DNA from: Emergencia sp.
GTDB lineage: Bacteria; Bacillota; Clostridia; Peptostreptococcales; Anaerovoracaceae
Direction of reading: 5' to 3'
NCBI GenBank assembly: GCA_022767345.1
Contig: JALEOD010000005.1
Span: forward strand, 1-56,268
Length of the DNA stretch: 56,268 bases
Shown: piece by piece, positions 16,993 through 25,964 of the stretch
Numbering within the stretch: position 1 is the first letter of the stretch
Layout of the letters: each line of letters opens with the position of its first letter
The notes under the pieces: generated by a model
What the model saw: only the letters and a program-made list of their open reading frames with translations
The model's database searches: none
Told to the model about the DNA's origin: nothing
Program-made: the position numbers and the translations under genes

Positions 16993-17025
16993 AAAAGGGA
17001 CTGTGGCGGTGAAACAGTCCCTTTT
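16993..17025. terminator. Bidirectional terminator after rsmE
   Basis: AAAAGGGACTGT (16993-17004) pairs with ACAGTCCCTTTT (17014-17025). The 3' arm overlaps the stop codon of the convergent M23/deacetylase gene. Confidence 0.88.
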
Positions 17026-18802
17026 AATCTTTTAAGCAGTCTGCGATATTGGTACGAGGGGTTCGGATATTCCGCTTCAGCAGAAACAGCCCTTCTGTAT
17101 CGCCTTTTTGTATTTTGTTGATGCCGCTGTTACAGCTTAAGCTGGCCTCAAAGCCGAGGGTCTTCAGCAGACCGCGACAATCCTTGGTGTAAGCGCCGAA
17201 TGGCCAGGTAAAGGTATTTGGCACGGCACCGGTTTCTTCTTTTATTGCTGTCTGCAGCATCGATAAGTCCTCTTTCAGGAATTTTTCATAGGCCTCTTCT
17301 GACTCACCGGCTTTGCGGCTGGCGCCTTTTCGTCCCTTGTTTAAATCGTGGAGATCATAGGTGTGGTTTTGCACTTCCCAGACGCCGGAGTCCAGCATTT
17401 CCTGCAGTTCTTCCCAGGAGGCGGCGCAGGTAGCTTTGTTTTTATAGGGCGTGCCCGACATCTCTTCTGTGGCGCTGCCGATGATAGAGATGACAGCTTT
17501 CATCTGATATTTCTTAAGGAGCTCGGTGCCGTAGGTGTGATTGTTGAGAAATCCGTCGTCAAAGGTGAGAATGACCGGCTTTTCGGGTAGGGTTACACTG
17601 CCGGTCTGGTCCTTTACATAATTGATCAGCTCGCTCATGGTGATTGTGCTGTAACCGTTATTTTTCAGGTATTTCAGGTCACTTTCCAAGGCAGATGCGC
17701 TGATGTAGTAATCTCCCATGGCGGTTTTACCGCTGTTTAAACCGTGATACATCAAAATCGGAACATCGATGGTAGTTTCCGGTGCAGAGTCCAATTCAGA
17801 GGCTGGTGTCTGTGCGGCCGCCCGCGCCGACGCTTCCGAACGATGGGAGGAAAGAAGGCGAATCAGCGGATAGGTATCGATCCAGATTTCGGAAAGACAC
17901 TCTTTCTGTGATTCGTCAAAGATCAGCTGCATGCCGAAATGGAGATGGGGTACGTTGATGTTGTTGACATTCTCTTTGATACTGTAGCCTGTCTGACCGG
18001 AGTAGCCGATGACCTGACCGGCTTTTACACTGCTGCCTATTTTTAAGGTTTTCGCGTAAGGGGTGTCCTTGCGCAGATGTGCATAATAATAGTATCGCTG
18101 TCCGTCGCCGGAGCGAATACCGATTCGCCAGCCGCCGTACTGGTTCCAGCCAAGGGCTTCTACCTTGCCGTCCTCTACGGCGACAATCGGTGTGCCCACA
18201 GAACAGAACATATCGTGGCCCAGATGTTTTCTGGCAAAACCGTAGCTGCGGCCGTTTCCAAAGTCATCACTTTCCGTGTACCAGTATCCGGCAGCGACGG
18301 GTGAATAGGCCGTAAGTCCGTAGGTGCCGTCTTTGCGGAGTCCCAGGAGGTTTCCGATGACAGCCGAGTATGCCTTATAATAATAGTCGTAGACTTTCAG
18401 ATTTTTGGTTAAATCGTCCATGGAGCTTCCATTTTGACGGCTTTCCGCAAACTGCTGCAGACTGGCTTTTTTATAGCCTTTAAAGTTGCCGCCGTTTTGG
18501 GATGCCAGATAGGCGAGGCTTTCTACCCATGGCAGGTGCAGATCCTGTTCAAAGGTTTCTATGTCAAGGTCCATCGCGTCTTTCAGCGCTTCATAGGTGA
18601 TGTTAAAATCTACCCATTTAATATAATCTGCGGATTTTTTTGTGCTTTTTGTGCCTGCGTCTGTTCCCATGCCTGCAGCTGTCTCAGCGGCAGAGGATGC
18701 GGGCGAGGAAGCGGCAGTTTCCACGGGAGGCGTGGACTTTTCCGCTGCGGTCACAAAGACCAGCAGACACAAAAGAAAAACAGAGAAAAATTTTTTTACC
18801 AT
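17024..18802 (-). CDS. Secreted M23 peptidase / polysaccharide deacetylase fusion protein
   Basis: The 592-aa exported protein joins two cell-wall enzymes. A signal peptide (1-20) and a low-complexity Ala/Ser/Thr linker come first. An M23 (LytM) endopeptidase domain follows at about 170-300, with zinc motifs HLGHD (HxxxD), YYAHL and PHLHFG (HxH) all intact. After an Ala-rich linker, a NodB-type deacetylase domain occupies about 340-590, with IDVPILMYHGLNSG, the catalytic TFDDG, NHTYDLHDL for metal binding and FTWPFGAY. Both active sites look complete. A double role in trimming peptide crosslinks and deacetylating glycan is inferred. AAAGGA precedes the ATG. The gene is monocistronic and convergent with rsmE. 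Confidence 0.9.
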   Translation of the reverse strand: MVKKFFSVFLLCLLVFVTAAEKSTPPVETAASSPASSAAETAAGMGTDAGTKSTKKSADYIKWVDFNITYEALKDAMDLDIETFEQDLHLPWVESLAYLASQNGGNFKGYKKASLQQFAESRQNGSSMDDLTKNLKVYDYYYKAYSAVIGNLLGLRKDGTYGLTAYSPVAAGYWYTESDDFGNGRSYGFARKHLGHDMFCSVGTPIVAVEDGKVEALGWNQYGGWRIGIRSGDGQRYYYYAHLRKDTPYAKTLKIGSSVKAGQVIGYSGQTGYSIKENVNNINVPHLHFGMQLIFDESQKECLSEIWIDTYPLIRLLSSHRSEASARAAAQTPASELDSAPETTIDVPILMYHGLNSGKTAMGDYYISASALESDLKYLKNNGYSTITMSELINYVKDQTGSVTLPEKPVILTFDDGFLNNHTYGTELLKKYQMKAVISIIGSATEEMSGTPYKNKATCAASWEELQEMLDSGVWEVQNHTYDLHDLNKGRKGASRKAGESEEAYEKFLKEDLSMLQTAIKEETGAVPNTFTWPFGAYTKDCRGLLKTLGFEASLSCNSGINKIQKGDTEGLFLLKRNIRTPRTNIADCLKD

Positions 18803-18849
18803 GATACAATCCTTTCAAGATAATATATCGGGAAAAGACAAGATTATTC

Positions 18850-18878
18850 TTGAAGAAAAGGGAAAAAGGTTGTACTAT
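18850..18878 (+). promoter_or_regulatory. Probable sigma-A promoter of mtaB
   Basis: TTGAAG (18850-18855), 17 nt, TACTAT (18873-18878), 29 nt before the mtaB start. Confidence 0.6.
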
Positions 18879-18906
18879 TTATATAGGAAAACAAGAGAGG
18901 ATTTTT

Positions 18907-20196
18907 ATGAGAGTTGCATTTCACACATTAGGCTGCAAGGTCAATCAGTACGAGACGGAGGCCATGAAAGAGCAGTTTACCGCTGCGGGTCACCAAATCG
19001 TAGGTGAAGAAGACTTTGCTGATGCCTATGTTATCAATACATGTACCGTAACTAATCTGGCGGACAGAAAGTCCCGCCAGTATATCCGAAGGATGAAGAA
19101 GGTGAATCCAAAGGCAGTGGTGGCGGTGACAGGCTGCTACGCACAGGTCAGTCCGCAGGAAGTTGCGGCGATTCCTGAGGTGGACATCGTTACAGGAACC
19201 GGTGAAAAGGAGAAGCTGCTCCGCTATATCGAGGAAGGCGTTTCTGGCTGCCATGTTCTCCCATACGAGGCCCTGACAGAGTATCACTCCACAGGCATTA
19301 TCACTTCCATGGAATCGAGAACCAGAGCTTATATCAAAATTCAGGAGGGCTGCAACAGATTTTGTTCCTACTGTATTATTCCTTTTGCCAGAGGAAAAGT
19401 GCGCAGCCGCGATTTGGAAGAAATTGTAGAAGAGGCCAAGGGACTTGTAGATAAGGGTTTTAAGGAAATTATTCTGACCGGTATCAATACAGCACTTTAC
19501 GGTGAGGATTTGGGATACGGCGGAATCCAGCCGCTCATTGCAAGGCTCAATGCCATTGAGGGAGATTTCCGAATCAGACTCAGTTCCCTTGAGCCTACGG
19601 TGATTAACAAGGACTATGTAAAGGGACTTTTGGCATACGAAAAACTGTGTCCGCACCTTCACCTGTCTGTTCAAAGTGGATCTGACAGCGTGATTGCCCG
19701 CATGAACCGCCATTACAGCAGAGCGGAATACTTGGAAATTGTAAAAGTGCTGCAGGACTTTGATCCCCTTTATGGTATTACGACAGATATTATCGTAGGT
19801 TTTCCCGGGGAAACGGAGGAAGAATTCGCTGACAGCCTGCAAATGGTAGATGAAGCGGGCTTTTGCAAGGTTCACGCTTTCAAGTATTCTCCGCGCAAAG
19901 GCACCAAGGCTGCAGATATGGCAGACCAGGTTGACGGCACTGTGAAGAACGCACGGAGTCAGAGGCTTATAGAAAAAGCTGACGCCGCCGCGGAAAAATT
20001 CTTTGCAAAGTGCAGCGGTGCTGTCCGCAGGGTGTTATTTGAGGAAATGACAGAAGACGGACTTTTGACCGGTTATTCGGATCATTACGTCAAGGTTTAC
20101 GCGGCGGGAGAGCCTGAAATGCTAAATCAGTTTTACGATGTAAAACTTTTAGAAAGCTATAAAGACGGCATGAAAGGAGAGATTGAAAATGGCTGA
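18907..20196 (+). CDS. mtaB: tRNA t6A37 methylthiotransferase MtaB
   Basis: MtaB is a radical-SAM enzyme that converts t6A to ms2t6A at position 37 of ANN-decoding tRNAs. The start at 18907 ([16 protein letters not shown], 429 aa) follows AGAGAGG. The UPF0004 domain supplies three cluster cysteines ([21 protein letters not shown]). The radical-SAM motif CNRFCSYC is at about 152-159. [10 protein letters not shown] lies in the barrel and a TRAM domain closes the protein. It overlaps the HIT gene by 8 nt. Confidence 0.95.
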   Translation: MRVAFHTLGCKVNQYETEAMKEQFTAAGHQIVGEEDFADAYVINTCTVTNLADRKSRQYIRRMKKVNPKAVVAVTGCYAQVSPQEVAAIPEVDIVTGTGEKEKLLRYIEEGVSGCHVLPYEALTEYHSTGIITSMESRTRAYIKIQEGCNRFCSYCIIPFARGKVRSRDLEEIVEEAKGLVDKGFKEIILTGINTALYGEDLGYGGIQPLIARLNAIEGDFRIRLSSLEPTVINKDYVKGLLAYEKLCPHLHLSVQSGSDSVIARMNRHYSRAEYLEIVKVLQDFDPLYGITTDIIVGFPGETEEEFADSLQMVDEAGFCKVHAFKYSPRKGTKAADMADQVDGTVKNARSQRLIEKADAAAEKFFAKCSGAVRRVLFEEMTEDGLLTGYSDHYVKVYAAGEPEMLNQFYDVKLLESYKDGMKGEIENG

Positions 20197-20530
20197 TTGT
20201 ATTTTCTGCATGATTGCAAATCACGAGATTCCTTCCAACGTGGCATATGAAGATGATAAGATTATCGCGTTTCACGATTTGGACCCGCAGGCACCGGTTC
20301 ACGTGCTGGTGATTCCGAAGAAACATATCGCTTCTCTTGATGATGTCAAAGAAGAAGACTGCGAGCTGATGGGGCACATCATGTTTAAGATTCATGAAAT
20401 TGCTGCAGAGCTGGGACTGGAAAACGGTTACCGCGTTGTCAGCAACAACGGCGAGGATGCATTCCAGACCGTAAAGCATCTACATTTCCATATTCTGGGA
20501 AAGCGCAAGCTGACCTGGCCACCGGGCTGA
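20189..20530 (+). CDS. HIT family nucleotide-binding hydrolase (HinT-like)
   Basis: This 113-aa protein of the histidine-triad family hydrolyses nucleoside phosphoramidates or related adenylylated substrates. The triad is visible near the C-terminus as HLHFHILG (HxHxH). [13 protein letters not shown] at the N-terminus and [14 protein letters not shown] in the middle are HinT-like. Start ATG 20189 follows AAAGGAGAG and overlaps the mtaB stop by 8 nt, which suggests coupling. The C-terminus ends LTWPPG as in HinT proteins. It is followed by a repeat array. Confidence 0.92.
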   Translation: MADCIFCMIANHEIPSNVAYEDDKIIAFHDLDPQAPVHVLVIPKKHIASLDDVKEEDCELMGHIMFKIHEIAAELGLENGYRVVSNNGEDAFQTVKHLHFHILGKRKLTWPPG

Positions 20531-20572
20531 TGAGAGATTGATGTGAGATGTCAATGCAAGATATCGCTGCGA

Positions 20573-20796
20573 GTGCATATTTTAGTAAAAAACTTCAAAA
20601 ATATGCACAGCAGCCTGCATATTTTCAGGTAAAATCAAAAATATATGCACATTTTCAACTGCTAGACATGGATTAACCGCCTGTTTAGCAGTTTTTATAT
20701 TGCAATTTGTGCATATTTCAGGATAAATGTAAAAAAATATGCACTTCTTCCAAGGAAAATGTGCATATTTTTGAAGTTTTCTTTTAAAATATGTAC
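20573..20796. repeat. Alternating inverted-word array 1 (word GTGCATAT)
   Basis: Eight copies of GTGCATAT alternate in orientation: + 20573, - 20601, + 20615 (CTGCATAT), - 20643, + 20709, - 20737, + 20761, - 20789 (ATATGTAC). The gap between the two copies of each of the four pairs is exactly 20 nt. Copies 2 and 7 extend into a 20-bp perfect inverted repeat (20589-20608 with 20761-20780). A separate hairpin, AACTGCTA...TAGCAGTT, lies in the centre (about 20657-20691). The array fills the gap between the convergent HIT and uraA genes. An 11-bp tandem AGGTCGCCTGG (20801-20822) sits just to its right. No coding frame is visible. Confidence 0.85.
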
Positions 20797-20829
20797 GCCG
20801 AGGTCGCCTGGAGGTCGCCTGGACAAGTA

Positions 20830-22143
20830 CTACAGCTTGAATGTCTGGAATTTTTCCTCGGTGCCGTCTTCTTCTTTGAATTCGTAATCATTGCCCGGCA
20901 GAATTGCGTTGGCAGCAATGCCGACGATGGCAGCGATGGCAAGTCCGGATAAAGTAATGGTCGCGCCGGCTACTGTAAAGGAGATGCCGCCTGCAGCGTT
21001 AAAGCCCAGTGCGCAGACCAGAATCAAAGCAGCGATAATCGTATTTCTTGATTTTGTAAAGTCAACCTGATTTTCAACTATGTTGCGGATTCCGATGGCG
21101 GAAATCATGCCGTAGAGAATCAGGGAAACGCCGCCGATGACAGCAGCCGGAATGGAAGAAATCGCAAAGCTGATTTTCGGAATAAAGGAAAGCAGGATTG
21201 CGAAGCAGGCTGCGATTCTGACAACGCGGGGATCATAAATCTTTGTCAGCGCGAGAACGCCGGTGTTCTCACCGTAAGTAGTATTGGCAGGACCGCCGAA
21301 AGCTGCGGAAAGACAGGTAGCAAGTCCGTCACCCAGTAAAGTCCTGTGCAGACCCGGGTTTGAAATGTAGTTTTTGCCTGTGGTAGCGCCAATGGCGGAA
21401 ATATCTCCGATGTGCTCCATCATGGTTGCAAGGGCGATCGGCATAATGGTGATAATAGCGGAAACATCGAATTTCATCACGGTCAGGTGAGGCAGTCCGA
21501 TGATAGCTTCCTCTCCGATTGCAGACAGGTCAACTTCGCCCATGAAAATTGCTGCAATATAGGAAATGACTACGCCTAAAATGATGGGAATGATTTTCAC
21601 CATGCCTTTGCCCCAGATATTGAAAATGATGATGGAAAGCAGGGCAATCAGCGCCAGCGGCCAGTTGGTCTGGCAGTTGGTAATCGCAGTCGGCGCTAAA
21701 ATCAGTCCGATGGAAATGATAATCGGCCCGGTTACCACCGGCGGGAAGAAGCGCATTACACGCTTTGCGCCGAAGGCTTTGATCAGAGCGGACATGATGA
21801 CATAGACAACGCCGGCAACAAAGACGCCGCCGCATGCGTAAGGCAGCATTTCCTCGTTAGGCATGCCGTCTGTCATAGGTGCAACGGCGGCGTATCCGCC
21901 GAGGAACGCGAAGGACGAGCCCAGAAAAGCCGGAACTTTACCTTTTGTCAGTAAGTGGAATAAAAAAGTTCCAAGTCCTGCCATCAGCAGGGTGACAGAT
22001 ACGTCAAGACCGGTCAAAATAGGCACCAGTATCGTTGCGCCAAACATGGCGAAAGTGTGCTGTAATCCCAAAATCAGCATTTTAAAAATGCCCAGGGAAG
22101 AAGCGTCATAGATACCGTTAGTTCGTGTTTCTTTCTCAGTCAT
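20830..22143 (-). CDS. uraA: Uracil/xanthine permease (NCS2 family)
   Basis: This nucleobase:cation symporter of the NCS2 family resides in the inner membrane. The 437-aa protein has the usual length and about 14 hydrophobic segments. The family signature lies near GGPANTTYGENTGVLALTKIYDPR (in parts GGPANTTYGEN and TGVLALTKIYD). FAMFGATILVPILTGLD at the N-terminus is typical of uracil-type carriers. GAGAATTGA precedes the ATG. It is divergent from the MerR::NhaC remnant with an interleaved promoter. No pyr attenuator or purine riboswitch is seen in the 126-nt upstream region. Uracil is the most likely substrate, and xanthine cannot be excluded. Confidence 0.9.
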   Translation of the reverse strand: MTEKETRTNGIYDASSLGIFKMLILGLQHTFAMFGATILVPILTGLDVSVTLLMAGLGTFLFHLLTKGKVPAFLGSSFAFLGGYAAVAPMTDGMPNEEMLPYACGGVFVAGVVYVIMSALIKAFGAKRVMRFFPPVVTGPIIISIGLILAPTAITNCQTNWPLALIALLSIIIFNIWGKGMVKIIPIILGVVISYIAAIFMGEVDLSAIGEEAIIGLPHLTVMKFDVSAIITIMPIALATMMEHIGDISAIGATTGKNYISNPGLHRTLLGDGLATCLSAAFGGPANTTYGENTGVLALTKIYDPRVVRIAACFAILLSFIPKISFAISSIPAAVIGGVSLILYGMISAIGIRNIVENQVDFTKSRNTIIAALILVCALGFNAAGGISFTVAGATITLSGLAIAAIVGIAANAILPGNDYEFKEEDGTEEKFQTFKL

Positions 22144-22193
22144 ATATCAATTCTCCTTTGATTAAAACGGTAGGAATAGTTGCTCAGCTACTC

Positions 22194-22237
22194 ATGTTAC
22201 TTTAAATCTGGACAGATGTCAATATAAAATATATAAT
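22194..22237. promoter_or_regulatory. Interleaved divergent promoters of uraA (-) and the MerR frame (+)
   Basis: Minus strand: TTGACA (22222-22217), 17 nt, TAACAT (22199-22194) for uraA. Plus strand: TGGACA (22209-22214), 17 nt, TATAAT (22232-22237) for the MerR start at 22270. The two -35 boxes lie inside each other's spacer, so only one can be occupied at a time. Confidence 0.68.
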
Positions 22238-22269
22238 GTTTTTATCAAAAGAGATAAGGAGAAACCGGC

Positions 22270-23589
22270 ATGTACTTGACAGTAGGAGAAATTTCAAAAG
22301 CTCTTGGCATATCTACAGAAGCAATTCGTTATTATGTGAAAGAAGGGATTATTACCCCAAAGCGAAACGAAGAAAATAATTACTGGGTTTACTCATCTGA
22401 CGATTTGATGAAATTGACAGACATCATGTTCTATCGTTCTATGGGGCTGACTATGAAGGATATCAAGGACATTATGTCAGGCCTTGCCCTTTCGGAAAAA
22501 ATCCTGAAAACCAGAAAAATGTCCATGCTTGGTACATGGATTTTAGGTATTATTGTTTGTGTTGACGATTATTTGAACTGTCTGGCAGTAAGTGCTGCGG
22601 TAAGAAAGATTACTGACAACGAGAAGGTTTCCAGGGAAATGCTGGCGTACATCATTAACTCGACCGGTGTGACAGTATGCGCAATTATTCCATTCTCATC
22701 CTGGGCGGCGTTTATGGGCGGTCTGATGGAAAAATCCGACATGCTGGGCGGCTACAGCGTATCCGGTGCTTATATTCACACCATTCCGTTTATGCTTTAC
22801 GGCTGGCTTGCGGTAATTTGCGTACCTCTGTTTATCCTTAAAGTGATTCCGCTCTTTGGACCGATGAAAAAATCCGAAGAAAGAGCGCTTACGGCCGGCG
22901 AAGTATTTTCTCCGGAAGCAAAGGCGTAGCTTGGAGAGCTTCCTGATGAAGAACTGAAATTTAAAGATAAAAAATGCAGAACAATTAACTTTTTAGCGCC
23001 GATTCTTTTAGTAGCGGTTCTGACAGTAACCACAGAAGATCTGCTCATCGGTGTATTTGCGGCTCTGGCGCTGTGCTTTATCATGTATCTGCCGCAGAGA
23101 CTGATGACTGCCAAGGAATATTTTAACAATATTATGGCTGGCCTGCAGGATATGTTCGGCATGCTGGTTGTAATCATTTTGTCCTATACGCTGATTGATA
23201 TCAATGGGCAGCTGGGACTTGTTGAGTTTGTCGTAAGTGTGGCTCTGAAGGCGGTAAATCCGGCGCTGCTTCCGGTAACTGTATTTGTAGTAATCGGACT
23301 GCTTTCCTTTGCTTCCGGCAGCTTCTGGGGACTTGCGGCGATTGCATTCCCGATTGTAGGCTCTCTGTCTGCAGCACTGGGTGTAAGCCCTCTGCTTTGC
23401 GGCGGCGCGCTGATTTCTGCCGTTGCCTTCGGCGGACATATCTGTCTGTATTCTGATACCGTAATTTTGACTTCTGCTTCCACGCAGATTACCAATGCAG
23501 AATACTTCAGGACATCTGCACCGCTGGTGGCAGTTCCCTTTGCGATTGCGGCAATAGGGTTTATCGCACTGGGATTTGTGATGGTGTAA
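22270..23589 (+). pseudogene. MerR regulator fused to a NhaC-type Na+/H+ antiporter, with internal stop
   Basis: Residues 1-76 are a MerR DNA-binding domain (TVGEISKALGISTEAIRYY, then GLTMKDIKDIMSGL). From about residue 80 the frame becomes the middle of a NhaC-family antiporter (LGTWILGIIVCVDDYLNCLAV, with the DDYLN motif of the family). The effector part of MerR and the first roughly 100-150 residues of NhaC are missing, as if an internal deletion fused two neighbouring genes. A TAG at 22927-22929 then interrupts the frame, and antiporter sequence continues in the same frame to 23589 (NFLAPILLVAVLTV ... GGALISAVAFGGHICLYSDT). It is most likely inactive. A hairpin terminator follows. Confidence 0.85.
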
Positions 23590-23602
23590 TAAGAATGATG
23601 CG

Positions 23603-23634
23603 AACAGGCTGGCGTCTATTGCCAGTCTGTTATT
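23603..23634 (+). terminator. Terminator after the NhaC remnant
   Basis: AACAGGCTGGC (23603-23613) pairs with GCCAGTCTGTT (23621-23631), with one G-U pair, followed by ATTTTTA. Confidence 0.75.
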
Positions 23635-23647
23635 TTTATATTATAAT
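23619..23647 (+). promoter_or_regulatory. Sigma-A promoter of the LysO-like gene
   Basis: TTGCCA (23619-23624), 17 nt, TATAAT (23642-23647), 32 nt before the start codon. The -35 box lies inside the 3' arm of the preceding terminator. Confidence 0.65.
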
Positions 23648-23679
23648 GAATCATAGTATATTAAAAAAGGAGATATGGC

Positions 23680-24693
23680 ATGGCGGACTTAGCACTATAC
23701 CTGTCTATGGCAGTAATCGGATATTTTTTCGGAAGCAGACTCAGGAGTCATGAGACTTTGATTCGGTGGACGGGAAGACTGCAGACCTTTGCGATTATGA
23801 TATTGATTTTCGCCATGGGAATGAGAATGGGCGCAAACCGTGAGGTAGTGGAAAACCTCAATTCAATCGGACTCTATGCGCTGATTATGACGATTTCCAT
23901 CATTTTGTTTTCCATTGTGATCATGACGGCGGTTCGTAAACTGATGGGCATTGACCGTTTTGGGAATCTCCGAAGTAAGGCAGGCCGCGGCGAGGCGGTG
24001 CAGAAAATGACTGCGGAAACTGAAATAGAAGCGGAAGGACCGGCTGACGAAGAAAACCCGGAAAATAAGATAAACTTTATGACTGCCATTATCGTTCTTT
24101 GTGTAGTAGGAGGGCTTCTTTTCGGACACTTCTGCGTGCCTCGTATTTTCTCTGATATGGATGCTTTTGCAAGTTTAATCGGTATGATGATTAACATAGG
24201 ACTCTGCGTACTGCTGTTTTTTGTCGGCTTTGATATGGGTGTGGATGGCACAGCCCTGCAGCACTTCAGACAGGTTGGCGTGCGCGTATTTCTCTTTCCT
24301 GTGGCAGTGATGACAGGAACTCTCATTGGGGCGGCGGTCTGCGTGCCGATTCTTTCCGGCCTTTCGCTGCGGGAGGCTCTTGCAATTGGCGGCGGATTCG
24401 GCTGGTATACCTTTGCCCCTGGTCTTATCATGGAGGCCGGGTTGGTCACCGCCAGTGCCATCTGCTTTATGCACAACGTCATGCGCGAATTTATATCGAT
24501 TTTGATTGTACCGCTGGTAGCCAAAAAAATCGGCTATCTTGAGGCTATGGCGGTGCCTGCGTGTTCATCCATGGATGTCTGTCTGCCAATTATTGAGCGT
24601 TCTACCCGTGGTGATATCGCGATGTATTCTTTTATCAGCGGTGTTGTACAAAGCGCGGCAGTTCCCATTGTAGTGCCGCTGATTTTAGGATGA
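23680..24693 (+). CDS. LysO-family (DUF340) exporter
   Basis: This 337-aa membrane protein is related to the lysine exporter LysO (YbjE). Two hydrophobic halves are separated by a charged linker at about 92-130. The second half carries the family block GGGFGWYTFAPGLIMEAG (about 232-249), FMHNVMREF and SSMDVCLPIIER. The protein is slightly longer than E. coli LysO (about 300 aa) because of the linker. AAGGAGAT precedes the ATG. The gene is monocistronic and is followed by repeat array 2. Lysine or a related amino acid as substrate is an inference from the family. Confidence 0.85.
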   Translation: MADLALYLSMAVIGYFFGSRLRSHETLIRWTGRLQTFAIMILIFAMGMRMGANREVVENLNSIGLYALIMTISIILFSIVIMTAVRKLMGIDRFGNLRSKAGRGEAVQKMTAETEIEAEGPADEENPENKINFMTAIIVLCVVGGLLFGHFCVPRIFSDMDAFASLIGMMINIGLCVLLFFVGFDMGVDGTALQHFRQVGVRVFLFPVAVMTGTLIGAAVCVPILSGLSLREALAIGGGFGWYTFAPGLIMEAGLVTASAICFMHNVMREFISILIVPLVAKKIGYLEAMAVPACSSMDVCLPIIERSTRGDIAMYSFISGVVQSAAVPIVVPLILG

Positions 24694-24761
24694 CAGGATT
24701 GAGAAAGCAGTCACAAATGCTGAAGCGGGAACTCACGACAAAGGCATGAAAGCGAAGGAAA

Positions 24762-25027
24762 GTTGACAAATATTCGTGATTTCTTTGTTTTTGTCAACAT
24801 TTCATGGGATTCCCACCCAAGTTTATATGAAAATTAACTGTTTTTGTTGACAAAGTTGACTAAAATCAAAAAAAGTGTCAATTTTGTCAACGTTTTTGCG
24901 ATAAAACGTTGACAAAATTGACAGATTCTCGTTTTTTTGTCAACATTGGCAATGTTTAAGCCATATTAGCGATGTCATTTAGTCTGTTTGTTGACAAAAA
25001 TACGCGGGTCTAACGAAATTTGTCAAC
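24762..25027. repeat. Alternating inverted-word array 2 (word GTTGACAAA)
   Basis: Eight full copies of GTTGACAAA alternate in orientation: + 24762, - 24790, + 24846, - 24883, + 24908, - 24936, + 24990, - 25019. The gaps within pairs are 19, 28, 19 and 20 nt. Extra half copies lie at 24855, 24875 and 24917. Copies 4 and 5 extend into a 21-bp perfect inverted repeat (24876-24896 with 24903-24923) around a 6-nt loop. The rest of the 24694-25232 gap holds no gene I can support, only the rpsU promoter at 25135. Confidence 0.8.
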
Positions 25028-25134
25028 GTTGATAGAAGAAAGAAATCTTTATGTGCCTTCATGCCTTTGCCGTGCGCAAGAACTGCAGCAATGCAGGCGG
25101 CAGCAAGAAAGTCAAAAGAATTTCAAATTTAGAC

Positions 25135-25163
25135 TTGCCTATCTTCATCAAAAATAGTATAAT
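25135..25163 (+). promoter_or_regulatory. Sigma-A promoter of rpsU-yqeY
   Basis: TTGCCT (25135-25140), 17 nt, TATAAT (25158-25163), giving a leader of about 63 nt before rpsU. Confidence 0.75.
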
Positions 25164-25232
25164 AGTTCCGTTATAGGCAAAAGACTGTTCACAGCTAATG
25201 ATTTTCAAGTTAGTCAGGAGGTGAATTGGAAT

Positions 25233-25412
25233 ATGGCACAGGTAATCGTTAGAGAAAACGAGAGTTTGGAAAGCGCTCTGAAGAGATTCAAGAGATCATG
25301 CGCCAGAGACGGCGTTATGAGCGAACTCAGAAAGAGAGAGCATTACGAAAAACCAAGCGTAAAGAGAAAGAAAAAGTCTGAAGCTGCTAGAAAAAAGGCT
25401 AAGAAATACTAG
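25233..25412 (+). CDS. rpsU: 30S ribosomal protein S21
   Basis: S21 is a small basic protein of the 30S platform. The ATG at 25233 ([20 protein letters not shown], 59 aa) is chosen over the upstream ATG because CAGGAGG is placed for it. The core [15 protein letters not shown], then [19 protein letters not shown] and a lysine-rich tail are standard for the family. It forms an operon with yqeY 25 nt downstream, a common Firmicutes order. Confidence 0.97.
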   Translation: MAQVIVRENESLESALKRFKRSCARDGVMSELRKREHYEKPSVKRKKKSEAARKKAKKY

Positions 25413-25437
25413 TCATTTAGGATCGAGGTGAGAGTAA

Positions 25438-25884
25438 ATGACTTTAAAAGAACAACTAATGGCTGATTTCAAAGAGGCGATGAAAGCCCACAATGAGACA
25501 GCTAAGAATACAATCAGTTTAGCTCGTGCTGCAATCAAGCAGTATGAAGTAGATAACAGAGAAGAACTGGACGACGCAGGCATTATTGCAATTTTATCCA
25601 AGCAGGTAAAAATGCGTAAGGATGCCCTCGCTGATTTTGAAAGAGCTGGAAGAACAGATCTGGCAGAAGCATATAACGCAGAGATAGAAATTCTGAATAG
25701 ATATTTACCGGAACAATTATCCAAAGAGAAAGTTATGGAAATTGTCAAAGAGACTGCAGCTGCACTGGGAATTGAAGGCGGCAAGCAGAATATGGGTAAA
25801 CTGATGGGACCGGTTATGGGTAAGGTCAAGGGCCTTGCTGACGGTTCCTTAGTAAAAGAAGTTGTAATGGAATTTCTGGCATAA
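25438..25884 (+). CDS. yqeY: GatB/YqeY domain protein
   Basis: This 148-aa protein of the YqeY family resembles the C-terminal tRNA-binding tail domain of GatB. Its role is uncertain, and co-occurrence with rpsU is widespread. Family blocks: the N-terminal LKEQLMADFKEAMKAHN, ILSKQVKMRKDALADFERAGR (about 60-80), EIEILNRYLPEQLS and GKLMGPVMGKVKGLADGS near the C-terminus. Start ATG follows GAGGTGAGAG. It is closed by a strong terminator. Confidence 0.93.
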   Translation: MTLKEQLMADFKEAMKAHNETAKNTISLARAAIKQYEVDNREELDDAGIIAILSKQVKMRKDALADFERAGRTDLAEAYNAEIEILNRYLPEQLSKEKVMEIVKETAAALGIEGGKQNMGKLMGPVMGKVKGLADGSLVKEVVMEFLA

Positions 25885-25904
25885 ATCTGAAATACGAAAA
25901 CAGG

Positions 25905-25936
25905 ACAACCTGACGGTAATGTCAGGTTGTTTTAAT
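25905..25936 (+). terminator. Terminator of rpsU-yqeY
   Basis: ACAACCTGAC (25905-25914) pairs with GTCAGGTTGT (25921-25930) and is followed by TTTAA. Confidence 0.88.
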
Positions 25937-25964
25937 ACAGAAACGGAATTCCAGCAGGCAGTGC

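Noticed and set aside
20801-20822. Tandem 11-bp repeat AGGTCGCCTGG as a functional site
   Set aside because: Only two copies adjoining the uraA stop, and no symmetry or known motif. A slippage duplication is the simplest explanation.
22927-22929. In-frame TAG in the antiporter, possibly read as pyrrolysine or suppressed
   Set aside because: The same frame also lacks the first part of NhaC and begins with a foreign MerR domain, so ordinary gene decay explains it. No downstream insertion-element-like signal was evident, and NhaC proteins are not known pyrrolysine users.
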